37,501 nt of DNA from Betaproteobacteria bacterium (GTDB lineage: Bacteria > Pseudomonadota > Gammaproteobacteria > Burkholderiales > SG8-39), in NCBI GenBank assembly GCA_947466535.1, contig CANIEV010000019.1, forward strand, positions 1 to 37,501, written 5' to 3'. The number at the start of each line of letters is the position of its first letter. Position 1 is the first letter of the stretch. Positions 8,905 through 17,102 of the stretch are shown here, piece after piece. The notes beneath the pieces were generated by a model. The model made no database searches and was not told the origin of the DNA. It worked only from the letters and a program-made list of their open reading frames with translations. Made by a program: the position numbers and the translations under genes.

Positions 8905-9834
8905 ATGAACAAGCCCGCCGCAGAACACCGCGCAGGTCACCAACATGTGCGCCTTGCCGAGATGCCCTTCGAATGGCCGCTTGGCTACGAGCCCGGTGTG
9001 ACCGAACCGGTGGCCGAACCGGCGACCGCGCCCGAGGCATCGCTCTGGTTCGTGTTCCGGCGCACCGAGATGCTGATGCTCGGCGGCAAGGACGCCCCCG
9101 CCCTGCCCCGCATCGCCTCACCCGAGAGCCTGGGCCTTGCAACCGGACCGAAGTTGTACCTGGGCCGGCTTGATGGGGCGCACTGCTACACGGCCGAAGT
9201 GCCGGCCGACGCGCCGCCACCTTCGAACGGGGAGTTCCGCGGCCTGCGCGGCCTGTACGGAACGCTCGATGACGCCCGCTTTGCGCTTGCCGGTCGCGCG
9301 CTGCAGTTGATCGACTGGGATAGGACGCACAAATTCTGCGGGTCCTGCGCCACCCCGACCGTGGCGCGCATAAGCGAGCGCAGTCGCGAGTGCCCGTCCT
9401 GCGGGCTGGTGGTGTACCCGCGGCTCGCGCCGGCGGTGATGTGTCTGGTGCTGCGCCGCGGCGAGCATCGGATGGAAATGCTGCTCGGGCGCTCGCCGCG
9501 TTTCCCGGCGGGAACCTACTCGGCGCTCGCCGGGTTCGTGGAACCGGGGGAGACCCTGGAGAGTTGCGTCGCGCGCGAGGTGCAGGAGGAAGTCGGGGTG
9601 CAGGTAAAGAACCTGCGCTACTTCGCGAGCCAGCCCTGGCCCTTCCCGCATTCGCTGATGATCGCCTTTTTTGCCGAGTGGGCGGGAGGGGAAATCACCC
9701 CCGATCCGAGCGAGATAGAAGACGCAAAGTGGTTTGATATTGAGCACTTACCGCAACTTCCTGCTAGAATAAGCATTGCTCGACGTCTCATCGACGCGGC
9801 AATGGGGGAGATAAGGGCGGCGCCGCCGTGGTAG
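8905..9834 (+). CDS. nudC: NAD(+) diphosphatase / NADH pyrophosphatase, Nudix family
   Basis: The 309-residue protein has the NudC layout: a variable N-terminal domain, a four-cysteine zinc ribbon (C145, C148, C163, C166), a complete Nudix box at 210-232 (GFVEPGETLES followed by REVQEEVGV), and the NADH-pyrophosphatase signature SQPWPFPHSLM at 242-252. Members hydrolyse NAD(H) to NMN(H) and AMP and can remove NAD caps from RNA. It is transcribed with the dehydrogenase upstream, and the speD-speE gene starts about 50 bases downstream with no terminator between them. Confidence 0.93.
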   Translation: MNKPAAEHRAGHQHVRLAEMPFEWPLGYEPGVTEPVAEPATAPEASLWFVFRRTEMLMLGGKDAPALPRIASPESLGLATGPKLYLGRLDGAHCYTAEVPADAPPPSNGEFRGLRGLYGTLDDARFALAGRALQLIDWDRTHKFCGSCATPTVARISERSRECPSCGLVVYPRLAPAVMCLVLRRGEHRMEMLLGRSPRFPAGTYSALAGFVEPGETLESCVAREVQEEVGVQVKNLRYFASQPWPFPHSLMIAFFAEWAGGEITPDPSEIEDAKWFDIEHLPQLPARISIARRLIDAAMGEIRAAPPW

Positions 9835-9885
9835 CCGCTTTTTTTGTCTCCGGTCTCTGGCAATCTTTGTGGGGATTTATGCAAA

Positions 9886-11154
9886 TTGGACGGAATTCAC
9901 GTCGTTGCCAATTTGTACCGTTGCCGAGGGGAGGCGCGGTATTCGACTGACGCAGGTGTCCTGCGTCAATTTTGTATCGATTCCATTCAGCGTTCCGGAC
10001 TGACCATAGTCGGCGACCTGTTTCACCCGTTCATCGGTGAAAACGGCGAGGCGGGTGGAGTCACCGGTTGCGTCGTACTCGCAGAATCCCATCTCGCGAT
10101 CCACACCTGGCCTGAACTCAACAGCGTGACGCTGGATGTGTACGTCTGCAATTTCACGCAGGACAACACCGCCAAGGCACGTCAGGTTGTCGATGACCTC
10201 GTGGGCATATTTGCGCCCGAGGACTTCGTTCGCCACGACGTCCCGCGCGACCGCCAGTACATGTACGAGCACCTGAACGAGAACTACGGGTTCTTCGTCC
10301 GCTCGTCGAAACTGATCGAGACCTCCCGGACCGAGTTTCAGGACCTGGAAATCCACGAAACTCCGCAATTCGGCAAGCTTTTCCGGCTGGACGGCTGTTT
10401 CATGACCTCCGAACGCGAAGAGTTCGTCTATCACGAGACCCTGATCCACCCTGCGCTCACCGCGCATCCGGCGCCTAAAAAGGTGCTGATCATCGGTGGC
10501 GGCGACGGTGGCGCGGCCGAGGAAGCTCTCAAGCACCCCTCGGTCGAGCAGTGCACCCTGGTGGAACTCGACGGCAAGGTGGTGGATGTCGCAAAGGAAC
10601 ACTTCGCTTCGATCCACCACGGCGTGTTCGACAACCCGCGGCTTCGCCTGTTGATCGAGGACGGCCTGAAGTTCGTCGCCGACACCACCGAGAAATTCGA
10701 CCTGATCGTGCTTGACCTGCCCGACCCGGTCGGCCCGGCGGAACAACTCTACGAAGAGGCGTTCTTTCGCAATTGCAAACGAGCGCTTGCCGATGGCGGT
10801 GCGCTTTCCCTGCACATGGGTTCGCCCTGGTCGCGTCCCGATAGGGTGCAGTCGCTGTACGCGCGCCTGGCAAAGCTGTTCAAGACGGCGCGACCCTACA
10901 CGATGTTCATCCCGCTCTACGGATGTCTCTGGTCGATGGCAGTTTGCTCGGACTCACTCGATGTCGCAGCAGAAACGCCGGCCGGCATCGACAAGCGCAT
11001 CGCAAGCCGCACGCTGCCGGACCTGCAGTACTACAACGGTGCAACCCATCAGGCGCTGTTCGCGCTGCCGAATTTCGTGCGCAAGCTGACCGTGGACGCG
11101 GTGCCACGGCCGACGCTGGTGACGCCGAAGAGTCGCGCGGCGGGCGGGAAATAG
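9886..11154 (+). CDS. S-adenosylmethionine decarboxylase fused to a spermidine-synthase-like aminopropyltransferase
   Basis: One continuous frame carries both steps of aminopropyl transfer. Numbering is from the first in-frame TTG at 9844. Residues 15-135 are a class 1b SpeD: the self-cleavage site ESHLAIHTWPE gives pyruvoyl Ser82, with His87 and Cys102 as the other catalytic residues. Residues 140-430 are a SpeE domain: an N-terminal strand region with RLDG and EFVYHE, the cofactor loop GGGDGG at 218-223, acidic E241, and the active-site pair D291/D294 in DLPDPVGPAE. Canonical SpeE usually has D-S/T-x-D and LDGxxQ; here these read DLPD and LDGCFM, so the amine acceptor is uncertain. The start is unclear: TTG 9886 and TTG 9844 are in frame, while the best-placed ATG (9879) is out of frame. 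Confidence 0.88.
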   Translation: MDGIHVVANLYRCRGEARYSTDAGVLRQFCIDSIQRSGLTIVGDLFHPFIGENGEAGGVTGCVVLAESHLAIHTWPELNSVTLDVYVCNFTQDNTAKARQVVDDLVGIFAPEDFVRHDVPRDRQYMYEHLNENYGFFVRSSKLIETSRTEFQDLEIHETPQFGKLFRLDGCFMTSEREEFVYHETLIHPALTAHPAPKKVLIIGGGDGGAAEEALKHPSVEQCTLVELDGKVVDVAKEHFASIHHGVFDNPRLRLLIEDGLKFVADTTEKFDLIVLDLPDPVGPAEQLYEEAFFRNCKRALADGGALSLHMGSPWSRPDRVQSLYARLAKLFKTARPYTMFIPLYGCLWSMAVCSDSLDVAAETPAGIDKRIASRTLPDLQYYNGATHQALFALPNFVRKLTVDAVPRPTLVTPKSRAAGGK

Positions 11155-11188
11155 TCGGGACGGAACGCAGCCAGCTTTTGATTGGAAT

Positions 11189-11216
11189 CAGGGCGACTCA
11201 GGTCGCCCTGTTCATT
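11189..11216 (+). terminator. Probable terminator after the speD-speE gene
   Basis: A perfect 9-bp stem, CAGGGCGAC / GTCGCCCTG with loop TCAG (11189-11210), is followed by the T-rich TTCATTTC. It separates the plus-strand group from the convergent dadA gene. Confidence 0.6.
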
Positions 11217-11224
11217 TCAGGTCC

Positions 11225-12493
11225 CTAATCCGCAAATCCGCCGCCGGTAAATCCGAAGGCGACCTGCGGACGACGACCGCTGAGCAGGTCGGCAAGCGCA
11301 GCGCCCGATCCGCAGGCAAGCGTCCAGCCGAGCGTTCCGTGTCCCGTATTTACGAACAGGTTCGGGTAGCGCGTGCGTCCGATCACCGGCAGGTTCGACG
11401 GCGTGGCAGGACGAAGACCCGTCCAGTATTCGTGCCGCCCGGTGACCACCACCGATGGCAACAATTCGCGAACGCGTGCGAGCAAAGACTCGCAACGCGC
11501 CGGGGCGAGATCGGTGTCGTAGCCATTGAGTTCCGCGGTACCGGCCACGCGAAGGCGTTGACCCAAGCGTGAGATGACGAGCTTATGCGCATCATCGGTG
11601 AGGCTGACCTCGGGCGCCTGCATCCCCGGCTCCAGCGGAATCGTCACCGAATAGCCCTTGACCGGATACACCGGCAACGAAACACCGAGCGGCGAAAGCA
11701 GGAGCGGGCTGTAGCTGCCGAGCGCCACTACGTAGGCATCCGCGCGCCCGGATTCCTCGATTCCGTGTTCGTCATCGAACGCCACGCGCGAGATGCGACC
11801 GGCCGCTATATCCAGCCGTCGTACGCTGACCCGATGCCTGAATTTCACGCCCGCAGCGCTCGCAAGTGCGGCGAGCGCACGCGTGAACAGATACGCATCA
11901 CCCGATTCGTCCGACGGTGCGTGCAATCCGCCGAGAAGCATCGGCCGCGCAGGGCCCAGCGCCGGCTCGATCGCGACGCACTCGTCGGGCGAGACCACGC
12001 GGATGTCGAAGCCGCGGGCAGCGAGCAGGCCGGCGCGGATCTTCGCCTGCTCGAAATCGCGGTGATCGACATAGAAGTGCAGGATGCCGCGTTCGAGGTG
12101 ATCGTAGGCGATGCCGGTGTCCCGCCGCAGTTCCTGGAGCTTTTCGCGGCTATAGAGCGCGAGTGCATAGGCCGCTTCGGTATTGCGCCGGGTGCGCCCC
12201 GGCAGGCATTCGAGGAGAAAGCGCGCGCCCCAGATCCATTGGGCCAACTCCGCGCGCGGTCGGAAAAGCAGCGGTGCGTCCTCGCGACCGAGCCAGCCGA
12301 ACACCTTGAGCGGCGCGGCGGGATTGGCCCAGGGCTCGCAATGCGACACCGAAATCTGCCCGCCGTTGGCAAAGCTTGTTTCCATGCCGGGCACATCCTG
12401 GCGGTCGAGCACGGTGACCTCGTGCCCCGCGCGCGCGAGATACCACGCGCTTGCGGTTCCCACGACACCCGCGCCCAGCACCACCACTTTCAT
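11225..12493 (-). CDS. dadA: D-amino acid dehydrogenase, small-subunit (DadA) type
   Basis: The 422-residue protein opens with the FAD fingerprint MKVVVLGAGVVGTASAWYLA and continues with DRQDVPGMETSFANGG, a DadA hallmark. Near the C-terminus are YWTGLRPATPSNLPVIG and GHGTLGWTLACGSG, also typical of DadA. Members oxidise D-amino acids (for example D-alanine) to 2-oxo acids and ammonia, passing electrons to the membrane quinone pool. ATG 12493 follows a strong GGAGGT ribosome site; an upstream in-frame ATG at 12547 would place the start in a terminator hairpin and is rejected. No dadX racemase or Lrp-type regulator is adjacent, so it is a lone copy. It converges with speD-speE. Confidence 0.9.
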   Translation of the reverse strand: MKVVVLGAGVVGTASAWYLARAGHEVTVLDRQDVPGMETSFANGGQISVSHCEPWANPAAPLKVFGWLGREDAPLLFRPRAELAQWIWGARFLLECLPGRTRRNTEAAYALALYSREKLQELRRDTGIAYDHLERGILHFYVDHRDFEQAKIRAGLLAARGFDIRVVSPDECVAIEPALGPARPMLLGGLHAPSDESGDAYLFTRALAALASAAGVKFRHRVSVRRLDIAAGRISRVAFDDEHGIEESGRADAYVVALGSYSPLLLSPLGVSLPVYPVKGYSVTIPLEPGMQAPEVSLTDDAHKLVISRLGQRLRVAGTAELNGYDTDLAPARCESLLARVRELLPSVVVTGRHEYWTGLRPATPSNLPVIGRTRYPNLFVNTGHGTLGWTLACGSGAALADLLSGRRPQVAFGFTGGGFAD

Positions 12494-12533
12494 CGCCCCG
12501 ACCTCCGACACAGTCACGCAACAAACAGGCACG

Positions 12534-12563
12534 AAAAAGGGGAGCAAGAATTCTGCTCCCCTT
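12534..12563 (-). terminator. Intrinsic terminator behind the FAH-family gene
   Basis: A 10-bp stem, AAGGGGAGCA (12537-12546) and TGCTCCCCTT (12554-12563) with loop AGAATTC, is followed on the minus strand by a T-run (12534-12538, overlapping the stem foot). It lies about 80 bases past the FAH-family stop and just upstream of dadA. Confidence 0.8.
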
Positions 12564-12642
12564 GTTCTACGACGGACTTATCAGTGCGCCGCTCTGACTC
12601 TTCTGGTCATCGCTGCCGTCGAGAGACGGCCGTCCATCCGCG

Positions 12643-13491
12643 TTAAAACTTGAACGGCAGCACTTTCTGGCGCTGTTCGCCCAGGCCCTTGATGCCGACG
12701 TTGACCACGTCGCCGACCTTGAGCCACGCGTCGCGGTCCTTGATGCCCAGTGCCACACCCGCCGGCGTGCCGGTGGTGATGATGTCGCCGGGCAGCAGCG
12801 TGAAGAAATTACTGCAGTAGGAGACGAGCTTCGCGCAGGTGAAGATCATGTTCCTGGTGTTGGAGGTCTGGCGGCGCTCGCCGTTCACATCCAGCCAGAT
12901 GTCCATGGTCTGCGGGTCCGGCATTTCGTCGGTGGTCACGAGCCAGGGGCCGATCGGGCCGAAGGTGTCGCAGCCCTTGCCCTTGTCCCACTGGGTGGAC
13001 TGAAGCTGGAACGCGCGCTCGGACACGTCGTTCACGACGCAGTAGCCGGCCACGTGATCCAGCGCCTTGTCTTCCGACACATAGCGCGCGGTGGTGCCGA
13101 TGACGATGCCGAGCTCGGCCTCGTAGTCGAGCTTGGTCGAGTTCTTCGGGGTGACGATGTCGTCGTTCGGTCCGCTGATCGAAGTCGTGGTCTTCATGAA
13201 GATCACCGGCTCGGTCGGGATTTGCGCGCCCGCCTCTTTCGCGTGATCGATGTAGTTCAACCCGATCGCGACAAACTTGCTGATGCCGGTATAGGGCACG
13301 CCAAAGCGCGGATTGCTCTTTACCAGCGGAAGGGATTCTGCGCGAATCTTGCGCAGCTTGGAAAGTCCGCGCGGCGAGATCGTTTCCTGGTCGATGTTCG
13401 AAATCACGCCCGAGAGGTCACGCAGTTGCCCCTGCGCATCGATCATTCCGGGTTTTTCGAACCCGTTCCTGCCCCAACGACAAAGCTTCAT
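12643..13491 (-). CDS. Fumarylacetoacetate hydrolase (FAH) family protein
   Basis: The 282-residue protein has an N-terminal arm (MKLCRWGRNGFEKPGMID) and the FAH core: FVAIGLNYIDHAKE near residue 73, the metal-binding DYEAELGIVIG near 122, GYCVVNDVSERAFQ, GPWLVTTDEMPDP and PGDIITTGTPAGV. Members are Mg2+-dependent hydrolases, decarboxylases or lyases of acylpyruvates and related diketo acids. The closest named groups I can recall are ureidoglycolate-lyase-like and 2,4-diketo-3-deoxy-sugar-acid hydrolases; the substrate is not assignable here. ATG 13491 has an AAGGAAGGA ribosome site. It stands alone with its own terminator and a 313-base leader/upstream gap. Confidence 0.88.
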   Translation of the reverse strand: MKLCRWGRNGFEKPGMIDAQGQLRDLSGVISNIDQETISPRGLSKLRKIRAESLPLVKSNPRFGVPYTGISKFVAIGLNYIDHAKEAGAQIPTEPVIFMKTTTSISGPNDDIVTPKNSTKLDYEAELGIVIGTTARYVSEDKALDHVAGYCVVNDVSERAFQLQSTQWDKGKGCDTFGPIGPWLVTTDEMPDPQTMDIWLDVNGERRQTSNTRNMIFTCAKLVSYCSNFFTLLPGDIITTGTPAGVALGIKDRDAWLKVGDVVNVGIKGLGEQRQKVLPFKF

Positions 13492-13741
13492 TGTTCGCGT
13501 CCTTCCTTTTTATTGCTTGCCCGACACCAGGCAAGCGGTTGCACAGTTCGGCGCGAATTCGGTCCTCGCTCGCGTCCATCCGCGCGGCGCCGCTTTCGTT
13601 CACCGAGCCTGCGCTCTCCTCCCAGAGAGCGGGATGGCCAGACGCAAGTATATCAGCGGGACCACGCAAAAGACGATCATTTTGATAGTTTATTCAATAA
13701 AAACAACGACTTGATTTCTTGAATTCCGGAACGAATCGCAG
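13492..13741. promoter_or_regulatory. Upstream region of the FAH-family gene with a leader hairpin and an AT-rich palindrome
   Basis: No gene is evident here. A 7-bp stem, GCTTGCC/GGCAAGC (13515-13536), would form in the 5' leader just ahead of the ribosome site. An AT-rich patch at 13676-13720 stands out from the GC-rich surroundings and includes the perfect palindrome TTTATT-C-AATAAA (13689-13701), which could be an operator or part of a promoter. Confidence 0.4.
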
Positions 13742-13778
13742 AAAAACAACGGGGGCGCCTCTTTCGAAGGCACCCCCG
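13742..13778 (-). terminator. Intrinsic terminator behind typA
   Basis: An 11-bp stem with one G-T pair, CGGGGGCGCCT (13750-13760) and AGGCACCCCCG (13768-13778), is followed on the minus strand by TTGTTTTTC. It is 26 bases after the typA stop. Confidence 0.8.
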
Positions 13779-13804
13779 TGAATTACACAGACCCAACGGA
13801 ACGC

Positions 13805-15646
13805 TCAGGCAGCGGCGACGGAGTCGTCCCCGCTACGCGAAGCGCGGCGACGTTCGTGTTCCTTGAGGAAACGCTTGCGAAGGCGAATCGACTGCGGCGT
13901 GATTTCGACCAGTTCGTCGTCCTCGATGAATTCGACCGCGAGTTCAAGCGTCATGCGGATCGGCGGAGTGAGCACGATCGCCTCGTCCTTGCCCGAGGCG
14001 CGCACGTTGGTCAGGTGCTTTTCGCGAACCGGATTGACGACCAGGTCATTCTCGCGGCTGTTGATGCCCACGAGCATGCCTTCGTACACCTTGTCGCCGG
14101 GCGAGGAGAAGAGGCGCCCGCGTTCCTGCAACTTCCAGAGCGCATAGGCAACCGCCGCACCGTCTTCCGCCGAAACCAGCACGCCATTGCGACGACCCGC
14201 GATCTCGCCCTTGACCGGACCGTAGTCGTCAAACACATGGCTGATCAGGCCGCTGCCGCGGGTCAGGTTCATGAACTCGCCCTGAAAACCGATCAGGCCG
14301 CGTGCCGGCACACGGTATTCGAGACGGACGCGACCGCGTCCATCGGACTGCATGTCCATCAGGTCGGCCCGGCGCGCACCGAGCGCTTCCATCACGCCGC
14401 CCTGGTGCGGGTCTTCGACATCCACCGTGAGCAATTCGAACGGCTCGAGCCGCTCGCCGTTGACCATGCGTGTCACGACGCGCGGACGGGAAACCGCGAG
14501 TTCATAGCCTTCACGGCGCATGTTCTCGACCAGGATCGTCAGGTGCAGTTCACCCCGGCCGGACACGAGGAATACGTCGGTGTCGTCGGTTTCCTCGACG
14601 CGCAGCGCAACGTTGCCTTCGAGCTCACGATTGAGGCGCTCGCGAATCTGGCGGCTGGTGACGAATTTCCCCTCGGTGCCCGCAAGCGGCGAGGTATTGA
14701 CCTGGAAATTCATCGTCAGCGTGGGTTCGTCCACCTTGAGCATCGGCAACGCTTCCGGCGTCTCGGCGCTGGTGACGGTTTGACCGATGCCGATCTTCTC
14801 GAGACCCGAGACCAGCACGATGTCGCCTGCCTGTGCTTCGGTGAGCGGCACACGCTCCAGACCGCGGAACCCGAGTACCTGGCCGATCTTGGCAATCTCC
14901 GGCTTGCTGTCCGGTCCGGACATCACCGCGATTTCCTGGCCCGGCTTCAAACTGCCCTGGGCGATGCGGCCGATGCCGATACGTCCGATGTAGGTGGAGT
15001 AATCGATGTTGCTGATCTGCAGTTGCAGCGGCCGCTCGGGATCGCCCGAAGGCGCAGGCACACGCTCGAGGATCGTGTCGAACAGCGGGCGCATGTCGGG
15101 GCCGACCGTGTCGACATCGAGGCTCGCCCAGCCGTTCAGGGCGGACGCATAGACCACCGGGAAGTCGAGTTGCTCTTCGGTCGCGCCGAGTTTGTCAAAC
15201 AGGTCAAAGGTGGCGTTCACCACCCAGGTCGGGCGTGCACCCGGCCGGTCGACCTTGTTCACCACCACGATCGGCTTGAGGCCGAGCGCGAGCGCCTTGC
15301 GTGTGACAAAGCGCGTCTGCGGCATCGGGCCTTCGACGGCATCGACGAGCAGAAGGACGCCATCGACCATCGAGAGCGACCGTTCCACCTCGCCACCGAA
15401 GTCGGCGTGGCCCGGGGTGTCGACGATGTTGATGCGGTTGCCCTCATACTCGACCGAGCAGTTCTTCGCGAGGATGGTGATCCCGCGTTCGCGCTCGATG
15501 TCGTTCGAGTCCATCACCCGTTCGGCGATGTGCTGGTGCGCGGCGAAGGTGCCCGCCTGATGAAGCAGCTTGTCGACCATCGTCGTCTTGCCGTGATCGA
15601 CGTGGGCGATGATTGCGATATTGCGGACGAGGCGGGTGCCGGCCAT
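13805..15646 (-). CDS. typA: Ribosome-associated translational GTPase TypA/BipA
   Basis: The 613-residue protein has the translational GTPase motifs [15 protein letters not shown] (G1), [12 protein letters not shown] (G2), [15 protein letters not shown] (G3) and [12 protein letters not shown] (G4). The TypA-specific C-terminal region (SRGRGELHL-type [22 protein letters not shown], then [20 protein letters not shown]) is complete. TypA binds the ribosome near the A site and is needed for 50S assembly at low temperature and under stress. ATG 15646 ([18 protein letters not shown]) matches the family start; the open frame to 15826 overlaps the SET gene and is rejected. The ribosome site is weak. 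It is the last gene of the ABC-SET-typA run. Confidence 0.95.
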   Translation of the reverse strand: MAGTRLVRNIAIIAHVDHGKTTMVDKLLHQAGTFAAHQHIAERVMDSNDIERERGITILAKNCSVEYEGNRINIVDTPGHADFGGEVERSLSMVDGVLLLVDAVEGPMPQTRFVTRKALALGLKPIVVVNKVDRPGARPTWVVNATFDLFDKLGATEEQLDFPVVYASALNGWASLDVDTVGPDMRPLFDTILERVPAPSGDPERPLQLQISNIDYSTYIGRIGIGRIAQGSLKPGQEIAVMSGPDSKPEIAKIGQVLGFRGLERVPLTEAQAGDIVLVSGLEKIGIGQTVTSAETPEALPMLKVDEPTLTMNFQVNTSPLAGTEGKFVTSRQIRERLNRELEGNVALRVEETDDTDVFLVSGRGELHLTILVENMRREGYELAVSRPRVVTRMVNGERLEPFELLTVDVEDPHQGGVMEALGARRADLMDMQSDGRGRVRLEYRVPARGLIGFQGEFMNLTRGSGLISHVFDDYGPVKGEIAGRRNGVLVSAEDGAAVAYALWKLQERGRLFSSPGDKVYEGMLVGINSRENDLVVNPVREKHLTNVRASGKDEAIVLTPPIRMTLELAVEFIEDDELVEITPQSIRLRKRFLKEHERRRASRSGDDSVAAA

Positions 15647-15713
15647 GAGAACTGCTCGCTGACTAAACCGTCGATTGTAACAGGCAAAGCCTTCAAATCG
15701 ACGGTTTTCGCTG

Positions 15714-16268
15714 CTAACTTCTGCGCTTTTTCGCCTTTTTGCCGGCTTTTTTCTTCGCTGCCTTCTTCTTTTTCGGCGGCTCATGCACCAGTACCGTGCC
15801 GCGGCAGAATTTCGTGCCGCATACACAGGGCCAGCGCCGCATCAGGTCGGGGGTGAGGGGCTCGCCCGCCTCTATCGAGTAATCGTAGGTCAGCTCCTCG
15901 CCGGTCTTGATCCGCGCGGCGGCCCGGATGAAGATCTTGTCGCCCTTGTCGAAGCTGTCGCAGTTAGCATCGCACGAGTGATTGATGAAGCGAGATTCGT
16001 TGCCGCCGACACCGCCGTCGATGTTCACCTCGTCGCGCACGCCGAAGACGAAGGTGTGATTCAGGCCCTTCATGTTCTCGGGATAGCGAACCTCGATCTC
16101 GTCATCGGTGATCAGCTCGCCGGTGTACTCGATGATGGTCGCCCCTTCGGGAATCGTCCGGGTCGCGAACACGCCACGACCGTGAATGGAGGACTGCCGG
16201 ACCTCGATACTTAGGCCCACTGGTGCCGCCACCTTCGTTCCGGATGCCGCTTTTTTCTTGGTAGCCAC
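15714..16268 (-). CDS. SET-domain protein-lysine methyltransferase with a lysine-rich tail
   Basis: The 184-residue protein has a compact SET domain: SSIHGRGVFATRTIPEG at 26-42, the cofactor/knot motif NHSCDANC at 96-103, ELTYDYS with the catalytic Tyr near 128-130, and a post-SET zinc cysteine set C148, C150, C155. SET enzymes methylate protein lysines using S-adenosylmethionine. Residues 165-184 are almost all Lys and Ala, like histone H1 or bacterial H1-like tails, and the N-terminus (ATKKKAASG) is also basic. The gene starts with GTG immediately after the permease TAA, with the ribosome site AGGGAGAG inside the permease end, so translation is coupled. The target is unknown. Nucleoid-associated or ribosomal proteins, or its own tail, are plausible by inference. 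Confidence 0.9.
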   Translation of the reverse strand: MATKKKAASGTKVAAPVGLSIEVRQSSIHGRGVFATRTIPEGATIIEYTGELITDDEIEVRYPENMKGLNHTFVFGVRDEVNIDGGVGGNESRFINHSCDANCDSFDKGDKIFIRAAARIKTGEELTYDYSIEAGEPLTPDLMRRWPCVCGTKFCRGTVLVHEPPKKKKAAKKKAGKKAKKRRS

Positions 16269-17102
16269 TTACTCTCCCTGTTGAAGAATCATTCCGCGCC
16301 TGCGCGCCGCCTGGAATGCAGCAAGAAACACGCCGACTCCGGCGGCAAGAAACACCAGATTCAGACCGAGGGCGGTCCAGAACTCGTGCCAAAGAAACAC
16401 CTTTTGTGCGAGCACCGCGCGCATGCCCTCGAACACATGGCTGGTGGGCAGTATCCAGGACACCGGCTGCAGCCAGCCCGGAAGCACGTCCACGGGGTAA
16501 TACACGCCCGAGAGCGGCGCGGCGATGAAGATCGCGCCCCAGCCGAAGTTCTCCGCCGCCAGGCCGTAGCGCATCACCAGCGCGGCAACCATCAGCCCGA
16601 CCGACCAGCCCATGAACATGAGATTGGCGAAGAACGCCACAAGCGGCAGGCCGAGATCGAATATCGAGGTCGCGTAGAGAACGATGGCGAGTGCAACTGC
16701 TAACCCGACGCCGATAAATGTTCGTATCAGGCTCACCACGATCATCGACCCGACCAGTTCCATCGGCCGCAGCGGGCTGACGAACAGATGACCGAGGCTG
16801 CGCGAATAAAGTTCTTCAAAGAACGCGAGCGCGAAACCGAGCTGGCCGCGAAACAGCACTTCCCACAACAGCAGGGCCGACACGAGGACGCCGGGCACCT
16901 GCGCCACCCAGGACGAGTTGGTGGCGAAGAACTTGGCGATGAATCCCCAGAGCACCATGTTCATCGTCGGCCAGTAGGCCATCTCGATGACGCGCACCCA
17001 GGACTTGCGAAGCAGATAGGTGTGGCGCAGCACCATCGCCGCCATGCGCCCGAGCGATGCCTGCACGGGCGATGCGAGCGCCGCGTCGTGGGCTGCGCTC
17101 AC
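16269..17102 (-). CDS. ABC-2 type transporter permease
   Basis: From GTG 17102 the protein is 277 residues. It has about six hydrophobic segments (around NMVLWGFIAKFF, VLVSALLLWEVLF, MIVVSLIRTFIGVGLAVALAIV, LPLVAFFANLMFMGWSVGLM, WGAIFIAAPLSGVYYPVDVLP and LGLNLVFLAAGVGVFLAAF), the usual ABC-2 permease layout. The sequence YYPVDVLPGWLQPVSWILPTSHVFEGMRA is typical of polysaccharide/drug exporter permeases. The GTG overlaps the ATPase stop (GTGA), showing translational coupling; ATG 17045 is an alternative start giving a shorter N-terminus. With the ATPase it should form a homodimeric inner-membrane exporter of unknown cargo. Confidence 0.88.
   Translation of the reverse strand: MSAAHDAALASPVQASLGRMAAMVLRHTYLLRKSWVRVIEMAYWPTMNMVLWGFIAKFFATNSSWVAQVPGVLVSALLLWEVLFRGQLGFALAFFEELYSRSLGHLFVSPLRPMELVGSMIVVSLIRTFIGVGLAVALAIVLYATSIFDLGLPLVAFFANLMFMGWSVGLMVAALVMRYGLAAENFGWGAIFIAAPLSGVYYPVDVLPGWLQPVSWILPTSHVFEGMRAVLAQKVFLWHEFWTALGLNLVFLAAGVGVFLAAFQAARRRGMILQQGE

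Noticed and set aside
13778-15856. A 692-codon plus-strand frame over typA
   Set aside because: Shadow of typA, which has all GTPase motifs on the other strand; it also begins inside the typA terminator.
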